A stretch of 64,000 nt of DNA from Serratia fonticola (lineage in GTDB: Bacteria > Pseudomonadota > Gammaproteobacteria > Enterobacterales > Enterobacteriaceae), in contig NZ_CP011254.1 of the NCBI RefSeq assembly GCF_001006005.1, forward strand, positions 1,302,001-1,366,000, written 5' to 3'. The notes beneath the pieces are model-generated. The model had not been told where the DNA came from. It saw only the letters and a program-made list of their open reading frames with translations, and did no database searches. Of this stretch, positions 32,748-40,850 are shown piece after piece. A program made the position numbers and the translations under genes. Position 1 is the first letter of the stretch. Each line of letters begins with the position of its first letter.

Positions 32748-34268
32748 TCAGCTCCCTCTTCCTGTGGGAGAGGGTTGGGGTGAGGGGCAGGCAATGCGCT
32801 GACGGATCTGCTCCAGCGACTCCTGGTTATAGAGTTTGCCATCCAGGAAGCGCGTTTTCAGTTCGCCCTGCTGCTCCTGTTGCCAGTCCTGATTATCCAG
32901 CAGTTGATATTCCCCTTCCCCATCGCGGATCACCCGTAACAAACCGCGTGCAGATTGTTTCAGGCCGCTGTCGGTCTTCGGCTGTTTGAAGATGGGGCGC
33001 CCCACTCCGTTCACCTCACCGTAGGTGGCCTTCATCGCGAAACCAAAAGTATCGCGGGTATTATACTGATAAGTAAAGGAACCCACGCCAAACACCACGT
33101 TAGAGCTGGCAAAACCTTTCGCCTCCAGACGTTGCAGAATTTCCTGGGCGCGCTCCAAAGTGATGGAGTCTCCATAAATCAGCCCGACATGCGGATCCAA
33201 CACTTTGTAGCCCTTGCTGTTTACCGTGCCGCCAAAGATCTCCCACAACACTTCCACCGAGCCTTTCTCTTCGGCGCTGCGTTGCGCACTGCGGTCGCTG
33301 TCGTCGCCGGTTCCACAAAGAATAGCTACCGGATCGCCACTGTCTGGGCGGAAGACCACTCGGCCATCGCGCGCCATGATTTTGCTGTGCAACTCACGGG
33401 TAAACTCCGTCAGCACCTGCCAGTAATCCCAGGTATCCGACACGATGGAAACCAACCCATTCGGATAGAGATCTTCAATCAGGCGGCGGAACGTTTCGAT
33501 CTCCGTTGCCTGCTCACCCATGCACATCACGCTATGCTCGGTGGCGGGGATGCTGCCAGCCACGAAGTAGTCTTCAGCGGTTGGATAATACTTCTGTGCG
33601 TATAGCACCGCGGGAATGTTGTCGGTGCCCTTGAAGCTGAGCAAATGCCCGGTACCGGCCTGCGCGACATCATGCATACCCGACATACCGCGGAAGGAAA
33701 AGTCGTGGCATTGGAAATCCAGATGCGCCACATCGTCACAGGTTTTTGCCGCCCACATCTGGCAGATCTTGCGATAATGATGGGCAATGGTGGCATTGGT
33801 GGAGGCTTTCCACAGTTCGGCCGAGATCACCGTTTCCAGGTAGTTGACCAGCCAGAAGAACTCCTCACGCGTATTGGTGATGGTCAGCACTGGCACCTTC
33901 ATCTTCACCTTGCTGCCTTCATCTAATCCTTTGATATGCAGCGGCAGATAGCCCAACCGATGCAGCGCGCGAATATGCTCCACGCAGACCCGGTCCTGAC
34001 CAATGTAGCTGTCCATCAGCTTTTTATATTCCCCTACCACCTGCTCTTCCGGTTGGGCAAAGAATTGCTGATTAAATAAATCCACCATGAACCACTGTAA
34101 AAAACCCTGCAAACCGAAGAACACCAGTTGGCCGTCCGGCAGCGGGGAAGCAAAGAACCGATCGCTGCGCGGCGTGAAGTTGGAGTAGATACGCGTGGTG
34201 CCCAGCGGATACTGCTCACGGTGTGACACTTTGTAGCCATCAATCGCCAAAATAGGATTAGTTAACAT
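32748..34268 (-). CDS. nadV: nicotinamide phosphoribosyltransferase family protein (NadV-like)
   Basis: NAMPT/NadV enzymes join nicotinamide to PRPP giving NMN, a one-step NAD salvage route. The 506-residue protein has the family features: LAIDGYKVSHREQYP at the start, HDFSFRGMSG (about 188), the catalytic histidine H245 in ATEHSV, SIVSDTWDYW, RPDSGDP (307-313) and FGVGSFTYQ. The ATG at 34268 is chosen for AAGGAA six bases upstream; an upstream in-frame start is weaker. The last 15 or so residues (ACPSPQPSPTGRGS) are read from the dispersed repeat at 32752-32787 and are not family sequence. It follows the prs-like gene after 135 bases, largely an ERIC element. Alternative: a nicotinamide ADP-ribose transferase of the phage NARP1 type, see findings. 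Confidence 0.9.
   Translation of the reverse strand: MLTNPILAIDGYKVSHREQYPLGTTRIYSNFTPRSDRFFASPLPDGQLVFFGLQGFLQWFMVDLFNQQFFAQPEEQVVGEYKKLMDSYIGQDRVCVEHIRALHRLGYLPLHIKGLDEGSKVKMKVPVLTITNTREEFFWLVNYLETVISAELWKASTNATIAHHYRKICQMWAAKTCDDVAHLDFQCHDFSFRGMSGMHDVAQAGTGHLLSFKGTDNIPAVLYAQKYYPTAEDYFVAGSIPATEHSVMCMGEQATEIETFRRLIEDLYPNGLVSIVSDTWDYWQVLTEFTRELHSKIMARDGRVVFRPDSGDPVAILCGTGDDSDRSAQRSAEEKGSVEVLWEIFGGTVNSKGYKVLDPHVGLIYGDSITLERAQEILQRLEAKGFASSNVVFGVGSFTYQYNTRDTFGFAMKATYGEVNGVGRPIFKQPKTDSGLKQSARGLLRVIRDGEGEYQLLDNQDWQQEQQGELKTRFLDGKLYNQESLEQIRQRIACPSPQPSPTGRGS
32752..32787. repeat. C/T-rich dispersed repeat, copy 2 (inverted)
   Basis: Inverted copy of the element at 32627-32661, with GGGTTGGGGTGAGGGG at one end. 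It overlaps the last codons of nadV. The two copies could pair over about 90 bases to form a long stem acting as a shared 3' boundary for yheS and nadV. Confidence 0.75.
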
Positions 34269-34288
34269 AGTCGGTTCCTTAGTGAGCG

Positions 34289-34415
34289 TATACCCGTCGC
34301 CTTTCAAGCTGCAGCGTTGTTACCTGCACTCACCCACCCCAGTCACTTACTAAAGTAAGCTCCTGGGGATGGGTGAGCTTGTCGCCTAGCTGCAGCTTGA
34401 AATTCATAGGGTATA
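34289..34415. repeat. ERIC (IRU) element, 127 bp
   Basis: The element has terminal inverted repeats TATACCC/GGGTATA, is 127 bases long, and its centre contains AAGTAAGCTCCTGGGGATG and, on the other arm, CCCCAGTCACTTACT, which match the two conserved ERIC core sequences. Its arms (CTTTCAAGCTGCAGC and GCTGCAGCTTGAAA) are complementary, so the RNA folds into a long hairpin. It lies between prs-like and nadV and supplies the last codons and the stop of the prs-like gene. Confidence 0.93.
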
Positions 34416-35264
34416 AATAGATTCAATATCAATCAGTTCAACACGTTGCTCAGCGAGTTCCGCCGCAGCATAGGAAGTGGTGGTATAGATGTTATCGATG
34501 CCTTGGTTCAGCAAAGCTGCGGTGCCTTTGGAGAACACCCCGTGGGTGACATACAGGCTGACCGTACGCGCCCCCGCCTGACGCAATACCTGGGCCGAGC
34601 CGATAAAGGTGCCGCCACCGTCGCACAGGTCATCCACAATCAGCACGTCTTTGCCCTGCACATCGCCAGCCAGCAGTTCGAAACCCGTCAGTTCGCCGCT
34701 GAACACGTCCCGGTGTTTGGTCAGGATGCCGTATTGTGCGATGCCAAAGTGGGCCGCCACCGCGTGAATTTTTTTCAGCGCTCCGGCATCCGGAGCCATC
34801 AGGAACAGCTGCTGCTGGGTTAATAAATTGGCCAGTCTGCTGCTGTGCTGCATGCACTGCTGCTGAGTAATGATGTGCATGTTGTCGATCACGGCGGCAG
34901 CTACTTCACTGTGTGGATCCAGCACCGTCACACGGTCAAACGCCAAGGTGTTGAGTAATTGGCCGAACACCTTGAGCGCGAAGCTGTCGCCGGAGGTCAT
35001 ATGGCGATCTTGGCGGGCATAGGGCAGATAAGGCAGCTCAAGCAGGCTTTCTTTGATCAGGAACTGGTGGCGTACCGCCTGCGTCAACTGTGCCAACAGC
35101 ATGAAGTCATCCATGCTGCACATGGCGCTGGCACGAATACGCATCTGCGAAGCCCCCGTTGTTTCAGGCTTTGCAAACCGGGCATACACCGCCCCATCGG
35201 GAAACTGTCCGGTTATTACCTTCACTTCAATGTCGTTCAAAAACAACTGCAGTTGTGCGCTCAT
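34404..35264 (-). CDS. ribose-phosphate pyrophosphokinase-like protein of NAD salvage operon
   Basis: The 286 residues show the PRPP-synthetase fold: ARQDR at 83-87, an active-site histidine H118 in DPHSE, and the PRPP-binding loop VDDLCDGGGT at 210-219. It is shorter than housekeeping Prs (315 aa) and its N-terminal quarter (about 1-60) has little similarity to it, so it is a divergent paralogue. The genome's essential prs must be elsewhere. It is the promoter-proximal gene of a two-gene operon with nadV, the plain reading being local PRPP supply. A Prs-fold enzyme acting on ADP-ribose (Adps of phage NARP1) is an alternative. The stop codon is provided by the ERIC end. Confidence 0.88.
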   Translation of the reverse strand: MSAQLQLFLNDIEVKVITGQFPDGAVYARFAKPETTGASQMRIRASAMCSMDDFMLLAQLTQAVRHQFLIKESLLELPYLPYARQDRHMTSGDSFALKVFGQLLNTLAFDRVTVLDPHSEVAAAVIDNMHIITQQQCMQHSSRLANLLTQQQLFLMAPDAGALKKIHAVAAHFGIAQYGILTKHRDVFSGELTGFELLAGDVQGKDVLIVDDLCDGGGTFIGSAQVLRQAGARTVSLYVTHGVFSKGTAALLNQGIDNIYTTTSYAAAELAEQRVELIDIESIYTL

Positions 35265-35287
35265 ATTCTTCCCCCCTCACCAATTAA

Positions 35288-35300
35288 TGTCCCTAGGACA
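35288..35300. promoter_or_regulatory. candidate NrtR operator 1
   Basis: TGTC-N5-GACA palindrome (TGTCCCTAGGACA), 24 bases before the prs-like ATG. It is one of three such sites in this gap. Confidence 0.65.
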
Positions 35301-35310
35301 CTTATATAAT

Positions 35311-35323
35311 TGTCCAAGAGACA
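35311..35323. promoter_or_regulatory. candidate NrtR operator 2
   Basis: TGTC-N5-GACA palindrome (TGTCCAAGAGACA) exactly 23 bases from site 1, about two helical turns, with an A/T-rich TATATAAT between them that could be a -10. Confidence 0.65.
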
Positions 35324-35425
35324 TTTATTGGCAAGCGAAAAATGTCTTAATCGCAGCAAATTCGCTTAACCATTTGTTTATTTACGCTTTTAATAATTAT
35401 CATTAGCCGGCAGCTATTGTTATAT

Positions 35426-35438
35426 TGTCTCAAAGACC
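35426..35438. promoter_or_regulatory. candidate NrtR operator 3
   Basis: TGTC-N5-GACC, one mismatch from the other two sites, 20 bases before the nrtR ATG. It suggests autoregulation. Confidence 0.5.
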
Positions 35439-35457
35439 TTTTTAGCCGAGCGCCAGC

Positions 35458-36177
35458 ATGACCACGCAAGACGAGTACCTGAAAAACTACGATCCGCGCC
35501 TCTTCCCCTCACCGCTTGTCACCGTCGACAGCGTGCTGTTTACCGTACACGGCGGGAAGCTGTGTGTGCTGTTGGCCAAGCGCGCTAATCACCCTTTTCT
35601 CGATCAATGGGGATTGCCCGGCGGGTTTATCGATTTGCAGGACGACGCCTCCACGCAAGCGACGGCCGAACGTAAACTGAGGGAAAAAACCGGTGTGGTG
35701 CCGCCCTATCTGGCGCAGTTGGCCAGTTTTTCTGGCCCGGAAAGGGACCCGCGCGGCTGGAGCCTGACCACGGTCTACTTTGCCCTGATCGCCCATGCCG
35801 ATTGCCAGCCGCATATCATCGACGTGAGTGACGTAGCCTGGGTACCGTTGGACAACCTGCAAACACAGCAGCTAGCTTTCGATCATCAAACGATCGTGGA
35901 AGCGGCACTTCAGCGGCTACGGCAAAAAACGGCTTACTCCATGCTGCCGGTCTATTGCCTACCAGCGGAGTTCACGCTTTCCCAGTTGCAGGAAGTGATT
36001 GAGATTATTTTGTCGCATACGGTGCAGCGCAAAAGCCTGATGCGGCGTTTTGACGCTTCGGAGATGTTTGAGGAAACCGGCGAGAGAGTGGCAACAGGCG
36101 CACGTAAGGCACGCCTGTACCGCAGGAAAGCGGGGGTAGATATGAGAAACTTTTCCAGAAACCTGATGGTGGAGTGA
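35458..36177 (+). CDS. nrtR: Nudix-related NAD transcriptional regulator NrtR
   Basis: NrtR proteins fuse a non-hydrolytic Nudix-like domain to a winged-helix DNA-binding domain, and in studied species repress NAD genes until ADP-ribose releases them. The 239-residue product has a Nudix fold at about 20-150. Its Nudix box is degenerate, with R72-K73 and E76-K77 where active enzymes have RE and EE, plus a two-residue insertion. The C-terminal winged helix spans about 155-230 (PAEFTLSQLQEVIEIILSHT, then KSLMRRFDASEMFEETGERV). It is divergent from the nadV-prs unit. The ATG at 35458 follows a weak ribosome site (GAGCG). Confidence 0.9.
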   Translation: MTTQDEYLKNYDPRLFPSPLVTVDSVLFTVHGGKLCVLLAKRANHPFLDQWGLPGGFIDLQDDASTQATAERKLREKTGVVPPYLAQLASFSGPERDPRGWSLTTVYFALIAHADCQPHIIDVSDVAWVPLDNLQTQQLAFDHQTIVEAALQRLRQKTAYSMLPVYCLPAEFTLSQLQEVIEIILSHTVQRKSLMRRFDASEMFEETGERVATGARKARLYRRKAGVDMRNFSRNLMVE

Positions 36178-36180
36178 TCC

Positions 36181-37029
36181 TCAGGCGCGATAGAACGGCT
36201 TATCCCCCAGAATGGTCGCACGGTGCATAATGCGCCGCTGCGGCAGGTAATCCGCGTTGGCGTAATGCTGCGTAACCCGGTTATCCCAGATGGCAATATC
36301 GTTGGCCTGCCAGCGCCAGCGCACCTGAAACTCCGGCTTGGTGATATGCGCAAACAGGAAGTTCAGCAGAGCATCACTCTCCTTCGCCGCCAGCTCGACA
36401 ATCCGCGTAGTAAATCCTTCATTGACGAACAGCGCCTGCTTGCCGGTCACCGGATGGGTGCGGATCACTGGATGCAGCAACGGTGGATTTTTCTGCACGG
36501 CCAACCGCCAGCGCTGATGCTCTTCCTCACTGCCACGATGTTTATATTCGGGGAACGACTTGGTGAAATCATGCTCCGCCTGCAACCCGACCAACAACTG
36601 TTTAAAGGGTCCAGACAACGCTTCATAAGCGGCAATCCCGCTAGCCCACAGCGTGTCGCCACCGGTCGTCGGCAGCTGCTTGGCGGCTAAAATCGCCCCC
36701 TGCGGCGGGTTTTCGATAAAGGTGACGTCGGTATGCCAGTTGTCGTTATCCGGCGGGTTATCGTCATGAGTATCCAGCACAATGATCTCCTCCACGTCGG
36801 GAGCATGTGGATACACCGGGTGAATATGCAGATCGCCGAAACGCCCTGCCAGCTCACGCTGTTGTAGCGGTGTGATTGGCTGATCGCGCAGGAACAGCAC
36901 CTGATGCTTGAGCAAGGCATGGTAAAGCTGTTCAAACTGGCCATCGCCCAGTGGTCGCGCCAGATTGACGTTTTCCACCAACGCGCCGATATATGGCCCC
37001 AACGGGGTAATTGCTAAACGTTCGTTCAT
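36181..37029 (-). CDS. tauD: taurine dioxygenase
   Basis: TauD is the Fe(II)/2-oxoglutarate dioxygenase that releases sulfite from taurine during sulfate starvation. The 282 residues carry the iron facial triad: H99 and D101 in NWHTDVTF, with the third histidine near residue 255 in the VTQHYANAD block, and the 2-oxoglutarate arginine in RRIMHRATI. It ends the tauABCD operon. Its ATG overlaps the tauC stop by four bases. Confidence 0.96.
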   Translation of the reverse strand: MNERLAITPLGPYIGALVENVNLARPLGDGQFEQLYHALLKHQVLFLRDQPITPLQQRELAGRFGDLHIHPVYPHAPDVEEIIVLDTHDDNPPDNDNWHTDVTFIENPPQGAILAAKQLPTTGGDTLWASGIAAYEALSGPFKQLLVGLQAEHDFTKSFPEYKHRGSEEEHQRWRLAVQKNPPLLHPVIRTHPVTGKQALFVNEGFTTRIVELAAKESDALLNFLFAHITKPEFQVRWRWQANDIAIWDNRVTQHYANADYLPQRRIMHRATILGDKPFYRA

Positions 37030-37859
37030 TGCTGTACTCCATGCCAGGGGGTCAAGCGGCGCTGTAAGGCACGTAGCCCCAGCTCCAGACCAAATGCGAT
37101 TATCGCAATCACGCTGATACCGGCGATCACCACGTCGGTCGCCAGAAACTCACCAGCGGACTGCACCATAAATCCCAGACCGCGCGTGGCGGCAATCAGT
37201 TCGGCGGCCACCAGCGTAGACCAGCCGACGCCCAGGCCAATACGGATGCCGGTCAAAATTTCCGGTAGCGCACTAGGCAACACCACAAAGCGCAGCAATT
37301 GCCAGCGGTTGGCTCCCAAAGCCTGCGCGGCACGAATACGCACCTGCGCTACGCTGCGTACGCCTGCCACGGTCGAAAGCGTCACAGGGGCAAAAATCGC
37401 CAGGTAGATCAGTAGGATTTTCGAGGTTTCACCGATGCCAAACCAGATCACCATCAGCGGCAGATAGGCCAGCGGAGGTACCGGGCGATAAATTTCAATC
37501 AGGGGATCAAGCAGGCCACGCACTGTCTCACTTAGCCCCATCGCAATACCCACCGGGACACCGATCACCACAGCGGCCAGTAATGCCACCAGGATCCGCC
37601 CCAGACTGGCGGCCAGGTGTTGCCACAGCGTGGCATCCATAAAGCCTTGCGGGCTGGCAATGACCACCAACTGATGCAAGACCTGCTGCGGCGCGGGCAG
37701 AAATAACGGGCTGATCAGCTGCAAGGCGGTTACCGCCCACCAAACAGCCAATAGCACCAGTAAGGTTGCCGTGCTCAGCTTGAGGCTGCGCGGCAGCGTG
37801 AAACGAGATTGGCGCACCGCTGTCGGTACTGCGGCTTTCAGAACAGAATGCAGGCTCAT
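37026..37859 (-). CDS. tauC: taurine ABC transporter permease TauC
   Basis: TauC is the inner-membrane permease for taurine import. The 277 residues show about six transmembrane helices and the ABC permease EAA loop ([20 protein letters not shown]). Its start overlaps the tauB stop by four bases. Confidence 0.95.
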   Translation of the reverse strand: MSLHSVLKAAVPTAVRQSRFTLPRSLKLSTATLLVLLAVWWAVTALQLISPLFLPAPQQVLHQLVVIASPQGFMDATLWQHLAASLGRILVALLAAVVIGVPVGIAMGLSETVRGLLDPLIEIYRPVPPLAYLPLMVIWFGIGETSKILLIYLAIFAPVTLSTVAGVRSVAQVRIRAAQALGANRWQLLRFVVLPSALPEILTGIRIGLGVGWSTLVAAELIAATRGLGFMVQSAGEFLATDVVIAGISVIAIIAFGLELGLRALQRRLTPWHGVQQ

Positions 37860-38623
37860 AGCAAGGCCTCGCGCTGTTGGAACACCCGGCCCAGCACGTA
37901 TTCACGCTGGGCGATAAACTCAGGATCGGACTTGATGGAGCGGCAAGCCTCTCCGGCGGCATAGCGCTGGCCAAAATTCAGCGATAAACGCTCCACCACC
38001 TGCCCAGGGCCAGGAGAAAGCAGTAACAGCTCGCTGGCCAGGAACACCGCTTCTTCGATGTCATGGGTGATCAGCAGCACCTGCTTGCCGGTATCGCGCC
38101 AAATGTTCAACAGCAGTTCCTGCATCTGTTCGCGAGTGAACGCGTCCAGTGCCCCGAAAGGCTCATCCAGCAGCAACAGCCGAGGGTCGGCAGCCAAGGC
38201 GCGAGCAATACCCACCCGCTGACGCATCCCACCGGACAGCTGCCAGATGAAGTGTTGCTCATAGCCGGTCAGCCCAACGCGTTGCAACATCTGCTGCGCC
38301 ACCTTGCGGCGTTGCGGCTTGGCCACACCGGCCAGCTGTAAGCCAAACTCCACGTTATCCACCACGTTGCGCCACGGCAGTAAGCCTTCATGCTGGAAGA
38401 CCACGCCCCGCTCGGCCCCCGGGCCTTTGACGGGGACTTCATCCAGCGTAATGCTGCCTGCCGTTGGCTCAATAAACCCGGCGATCAAATTCAGCAACGT
38501 GGTCTTGCCGCAGCCAGAAGGCCCCAACACCACCACCAGTTGCCCTTTGGCTATCTGGAACGACACATCGCGCAGCGCCGCACGCCCCTGATAATCGGCC
38601 GAAAGATGGTTAACGTTTAGCAT
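37856..38623 (-). CDS. tauB: taurine ABC transporter ATP-binding protein TauB
   Basis: TauB is the 255-residue ATPase of the taurine importer, with Walker A GPSGCGKT at 34-41, the signature [10 protein letters not shown] near 138 and Walker [11 protein letters not shown] near 157. The start [13 protein letters not shown] at 38623 aligns with E. coli; an upstream in-frame extension is rejected. It lies ten bases after tauA. Confidence 0.95.
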   Translation of the reverse strand: MLNVNHLSADYQGRAALRDVSFQIAKGQLVVVLGPSGCGKTTLLNLIAGFIEPTAGSITLDEVPVKGPGAERGVVFQHEGLLPWRNVVDNVEFGLQLAGVAKPQRRKVAQQMLQRVGLTGYEQHFIWQLSGGMRQRVGIARALAADPRLLLLDEPFGALDAFTREQMQELLLNIWRDTGKQVLLITHDIEEAVFLASELLLLSPGPGQVVERLSLNFGQRYAAGEACRSIKSDPEFIAQREYVLGRVFQQREALL

Positions 38624-38633
38624 GGCGGATCCC

Positions 38634-39629
38634 TTACGACTGCGGCGCAGCCTGCACCTGTTTGACAAAGCGGTCGGTCACATAGGCGCTGTAATCACTG
38701 TCCACCTGCGGGATCTTGCCTTGTTGTTTAAGGAACTCGGCGGTATCGCGAATGGCTTTATCTACCGGCTGGCCCAGTTGAGTGATCTGATCGGCGACCG
38801 GCAGGTAGCGGTTACCCTTCACCAGTTCCGGCACCTGTTCTGGTGGCACTCCGCTCAGGCGAGCCAGCGAGTTGAGATTGCTTGAGTCTTTCAGCCACTG
38901 CTCCGGCTGTGCCAGATAGGCTTTCTGCGCTTTCAGGGCGCTGGCAGCAAACGCGGTGACAACTTCCGGATGCTGCTCGGCAAAGTCTTTACGCACTACC
39001 CACACGTCCAGCGTTGGTGAGCCCCACTGGCCAACCTGTTCGGAATCGGTCAGCACCTTGCCCTGTTTGGCGAGTTCATTGACCACCGGAGCCCATACAT
39101 AAGCCCCGTCGATATCCCCACGCTGCCAGGCCGCCGCAATGGCTGGCGGTTGCAGGTTGAGAATTTGCACCTGGTCAGGTTTGATGCCCCAGTGTTTCAG
39201 GGAGGCCAGCAGGCTGTAGTGAGTGGTGGAAATGAACGGTACCGCAATGCGCTTACCGATCAGATCCTGGGGAGATTTGATGTCCTTTTTCACCACCAGC
39301 GCTTCGGAACTGCCCAGTTGCGAGGCGATCAGGAACACTTCGATAGGGAGCTTCTGGCTGGCGGCCACGGCCAGCGGGCTGGAGCCTATATTGCCAATCT
39401 GCACGTCGCCAGAGGCCAGCGCACGCAACACGCTGGAGCCGCTGTCGAACTTGCGCCAGTCAACGGTCGCGCCAGACTGTTTGGCAAAGCTGTTTTCCGC
39501 CTGCGCCACCTTGGCGGGTTCGGCGGATGTCTGGTAAGCCACGGTGACGTCCACTGCCTGGGCACTGGCCGCACCGAGCGATAAAGCCAACAATACTGCA
39601 CTGCGTAATGAGAAAAGTTTGCTCGCCAT
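38634..39629 (-). CDS. tauA: taurine-binding periplasmic protein TauA
   Basis: TauA is the substrate-binding protein of the taurine importer. The 331-residue precursor has a Sec signal peptide ([20 protein letters not shown]) cleaved after AQA at about residue 25, and the NMT1/SsuA-like fold ([17 protein letters not shown] at the start). It is the first gene of tauABCD. Confidence 0.95.
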   Translation of the reverse strand: MASKLFSLRSAVLLALSLGAASAQAVDVTVAYQTSAEPAKVAQAENSFAKQSGATVDWRKFDSGSSVLRALASGDVQIGNIGSSPLAVAASQKLPIEVFLIASQLGSSEALVVKKDIKSPQDLIGKRIAVPFISTTHYSLLASLKHWGIKPDQVQILNLQPPAIAAAWQRGDIDGAYVWAPVVNELAKQGKVLTDSEQVGQWGSPTLDVWVVRKDFAEQHPEVVTAFAASALKAQKAYLAQPEQWLKDSSNLNSLARLSGVPPEQVPELVKGNRYLPVADQITQLGQPVDKAIRDTAEFLKQQGKIPQVDSDYSAYVTDRFVKQVQAAPQS

Positions 39630-39722
39630 GATCCGCTCCGTTGATAAAATTCTGTGCTGTGACCAACAGTTTTATCTGAGCGGCGCCAGGCAATAAAAGA
39701 ATAAAAAAATCTTCTTTATTAC
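39630..39722 (-). promoter_or_regulatory. tau promoter region
   Basis: The 93-base gap upstream of tauA contains a run-rich A/T tract (about 39690-39722), of the kind bound by CysB/Cbl upstream of tau and ssu genes. I see no confident -35/-10 pair, and no clear terminator for the preceding oxidoreductase operon, so read-through is possible. Confidence 0.3.
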
Positions 39723-40850
39723 TTATGGCGATATCAACTCCACCCACTCTCCTCCCGCACGGCTACTGCGCTGAGCGGCATCAATAAATGCCATCCCTTG
39801 CACGCCGGTTTCAATCCCTGGTAACAACGGTGCCGCCGTAGGACCATCACGCAAACAGCGGGCCGCTTCACGGTAAATCTGGCCAAACCCTTCTAAATAG
39901 CCCTCAGGATGTCCTGCGGGTACGCGGGCCAGCAGGCGGTTTTCTGCATGCTGAAATGCCGAGGCGCGGGTGATGCAATAGGCGGGCGCGTCAAAAGGCC
40001 GTATCCATAGCTGGTTCGGGTTTTCCTGGCAAAACTCCAGGCTGCCCTCACTGCCGTAAACTCGTAACTTCAGCCCATTCTCATGACCACAGGCCACCTG
40101 ACTGGCCCAGAGCCGGCCTTTGGCACCGTTGGCATAGCGCATCTGCACCCGCACATCGTCGTCCAGCTTGCGCCCCGCAATGAATGACGTCAGCTCAGCG
40201 CTGATCGCCTCAGGCAACATACCACTGACAAACTCAGCCAGCTGCCAGGCGTGGGTACCTACGTCACCGATGCAGCCGGATCCAGCTTTTTCCGGCTGCG
40301 CACGCCAACCGGCCTGCTTGTTGTCGGTCAGCTCCAGCGGTTTTGCCAGCCACTGCTGCAGATATTCCACCTCGACGAAGCGGATCTCGCCCAACTCCCC
40401 CGCCAATATCCGGCTACGTGCCTCACGCACCAGCGGGTAGGCGCTGTAGTTATGGGTCAGGATCAGTTGTCTGCCGCTTTGGCGCACCGTTTGTGCCAGT
40501 TGCAGAGCCTCGGCATAAGAGGTGCATAACGGCTTATCGCAGATCACATCAATCCCGGCGTTGAGAAAGGCGCTGGCGACTGGAGCATGCAAATGATTCG
40601 GGGTCACGATCGCGACGACATCAATCCCATCCTCTCGTGCCGCTTCTGCCTGCGCCATCTGGTTAAAATCGGCATAGCAGCGATCCGGTTGCAGATGTAA
40701 TAACGCCCCGGTGCGCAGACAGTTTTGCCTATCGGAGGAGAAAGCCCCGGCGACCAGCTCAAACTCATCATCCATCCGCGCCGCCAACCGATGTACCGCG
40801 CCGATAAACGCACCTTCACCGCCGCCCACCATTCCCAGCTTCAATCTCAT
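39723..40850 (-). CDS. Gfo/Idh/MocA family oxidoreductase, last gene of LacI-linked operon
   Basis: A 375-residue NAD(P)-dependent sugar or inositol dehydrogenase. The N-terminal Rossmann fold has the less common nucleotide loop GGGEGAFIGAVHR (about 9-21). DKPLC (about 105) carries the family lysine, and the substrate site contains SGCIGDVGTHAWQLAEFVSG with the expected aspartate and histidine. It is unlike its operon partner at 41908-42984 in the loop and length, so it is not a recent duplicate. Its start overlaps the isomerase stop by four bases. Substrate unknown. Confidence 0.88.
   Translation of the reverse strand: MRLKLGMVGGGEGAFIGAVHRLAARMDDEFELVAGAFSSDRQNCLRTGALLHLQPDRCYADFNQMAQAEAAREDGIDVVAIVTPNHLHAPVASAFLNAGIDVICDKPLCTSYAEALQLAQTVRQSGRQLILTHNYSAYPLVREARSRILAGELGEIRFVEVEYLQQWLAKPLELTDNKQAGWRAQPEKAGSGCIGDVGTHAWQLAEFVSGMLPEAISAELTSFIAGRKLDDDVRVQMRYANGAKGRLWASQVACGHENGLKLRVYGSEGSLEFCQENPNQLWIRPFDAPAYCITRASAFQHAENRLLARVPAGHPEGYLEGFGQIYREAARCLRDGPTAAPLLPGIETGVQGMAFIDAAQRSSRAGGEWVELISP

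Noticed and set aside
32627..32787. The repeat pair as a CRISPR remnant
   Set aside because: There are only two copies, in inverted orientation, with no regular spacers and no cas genes.
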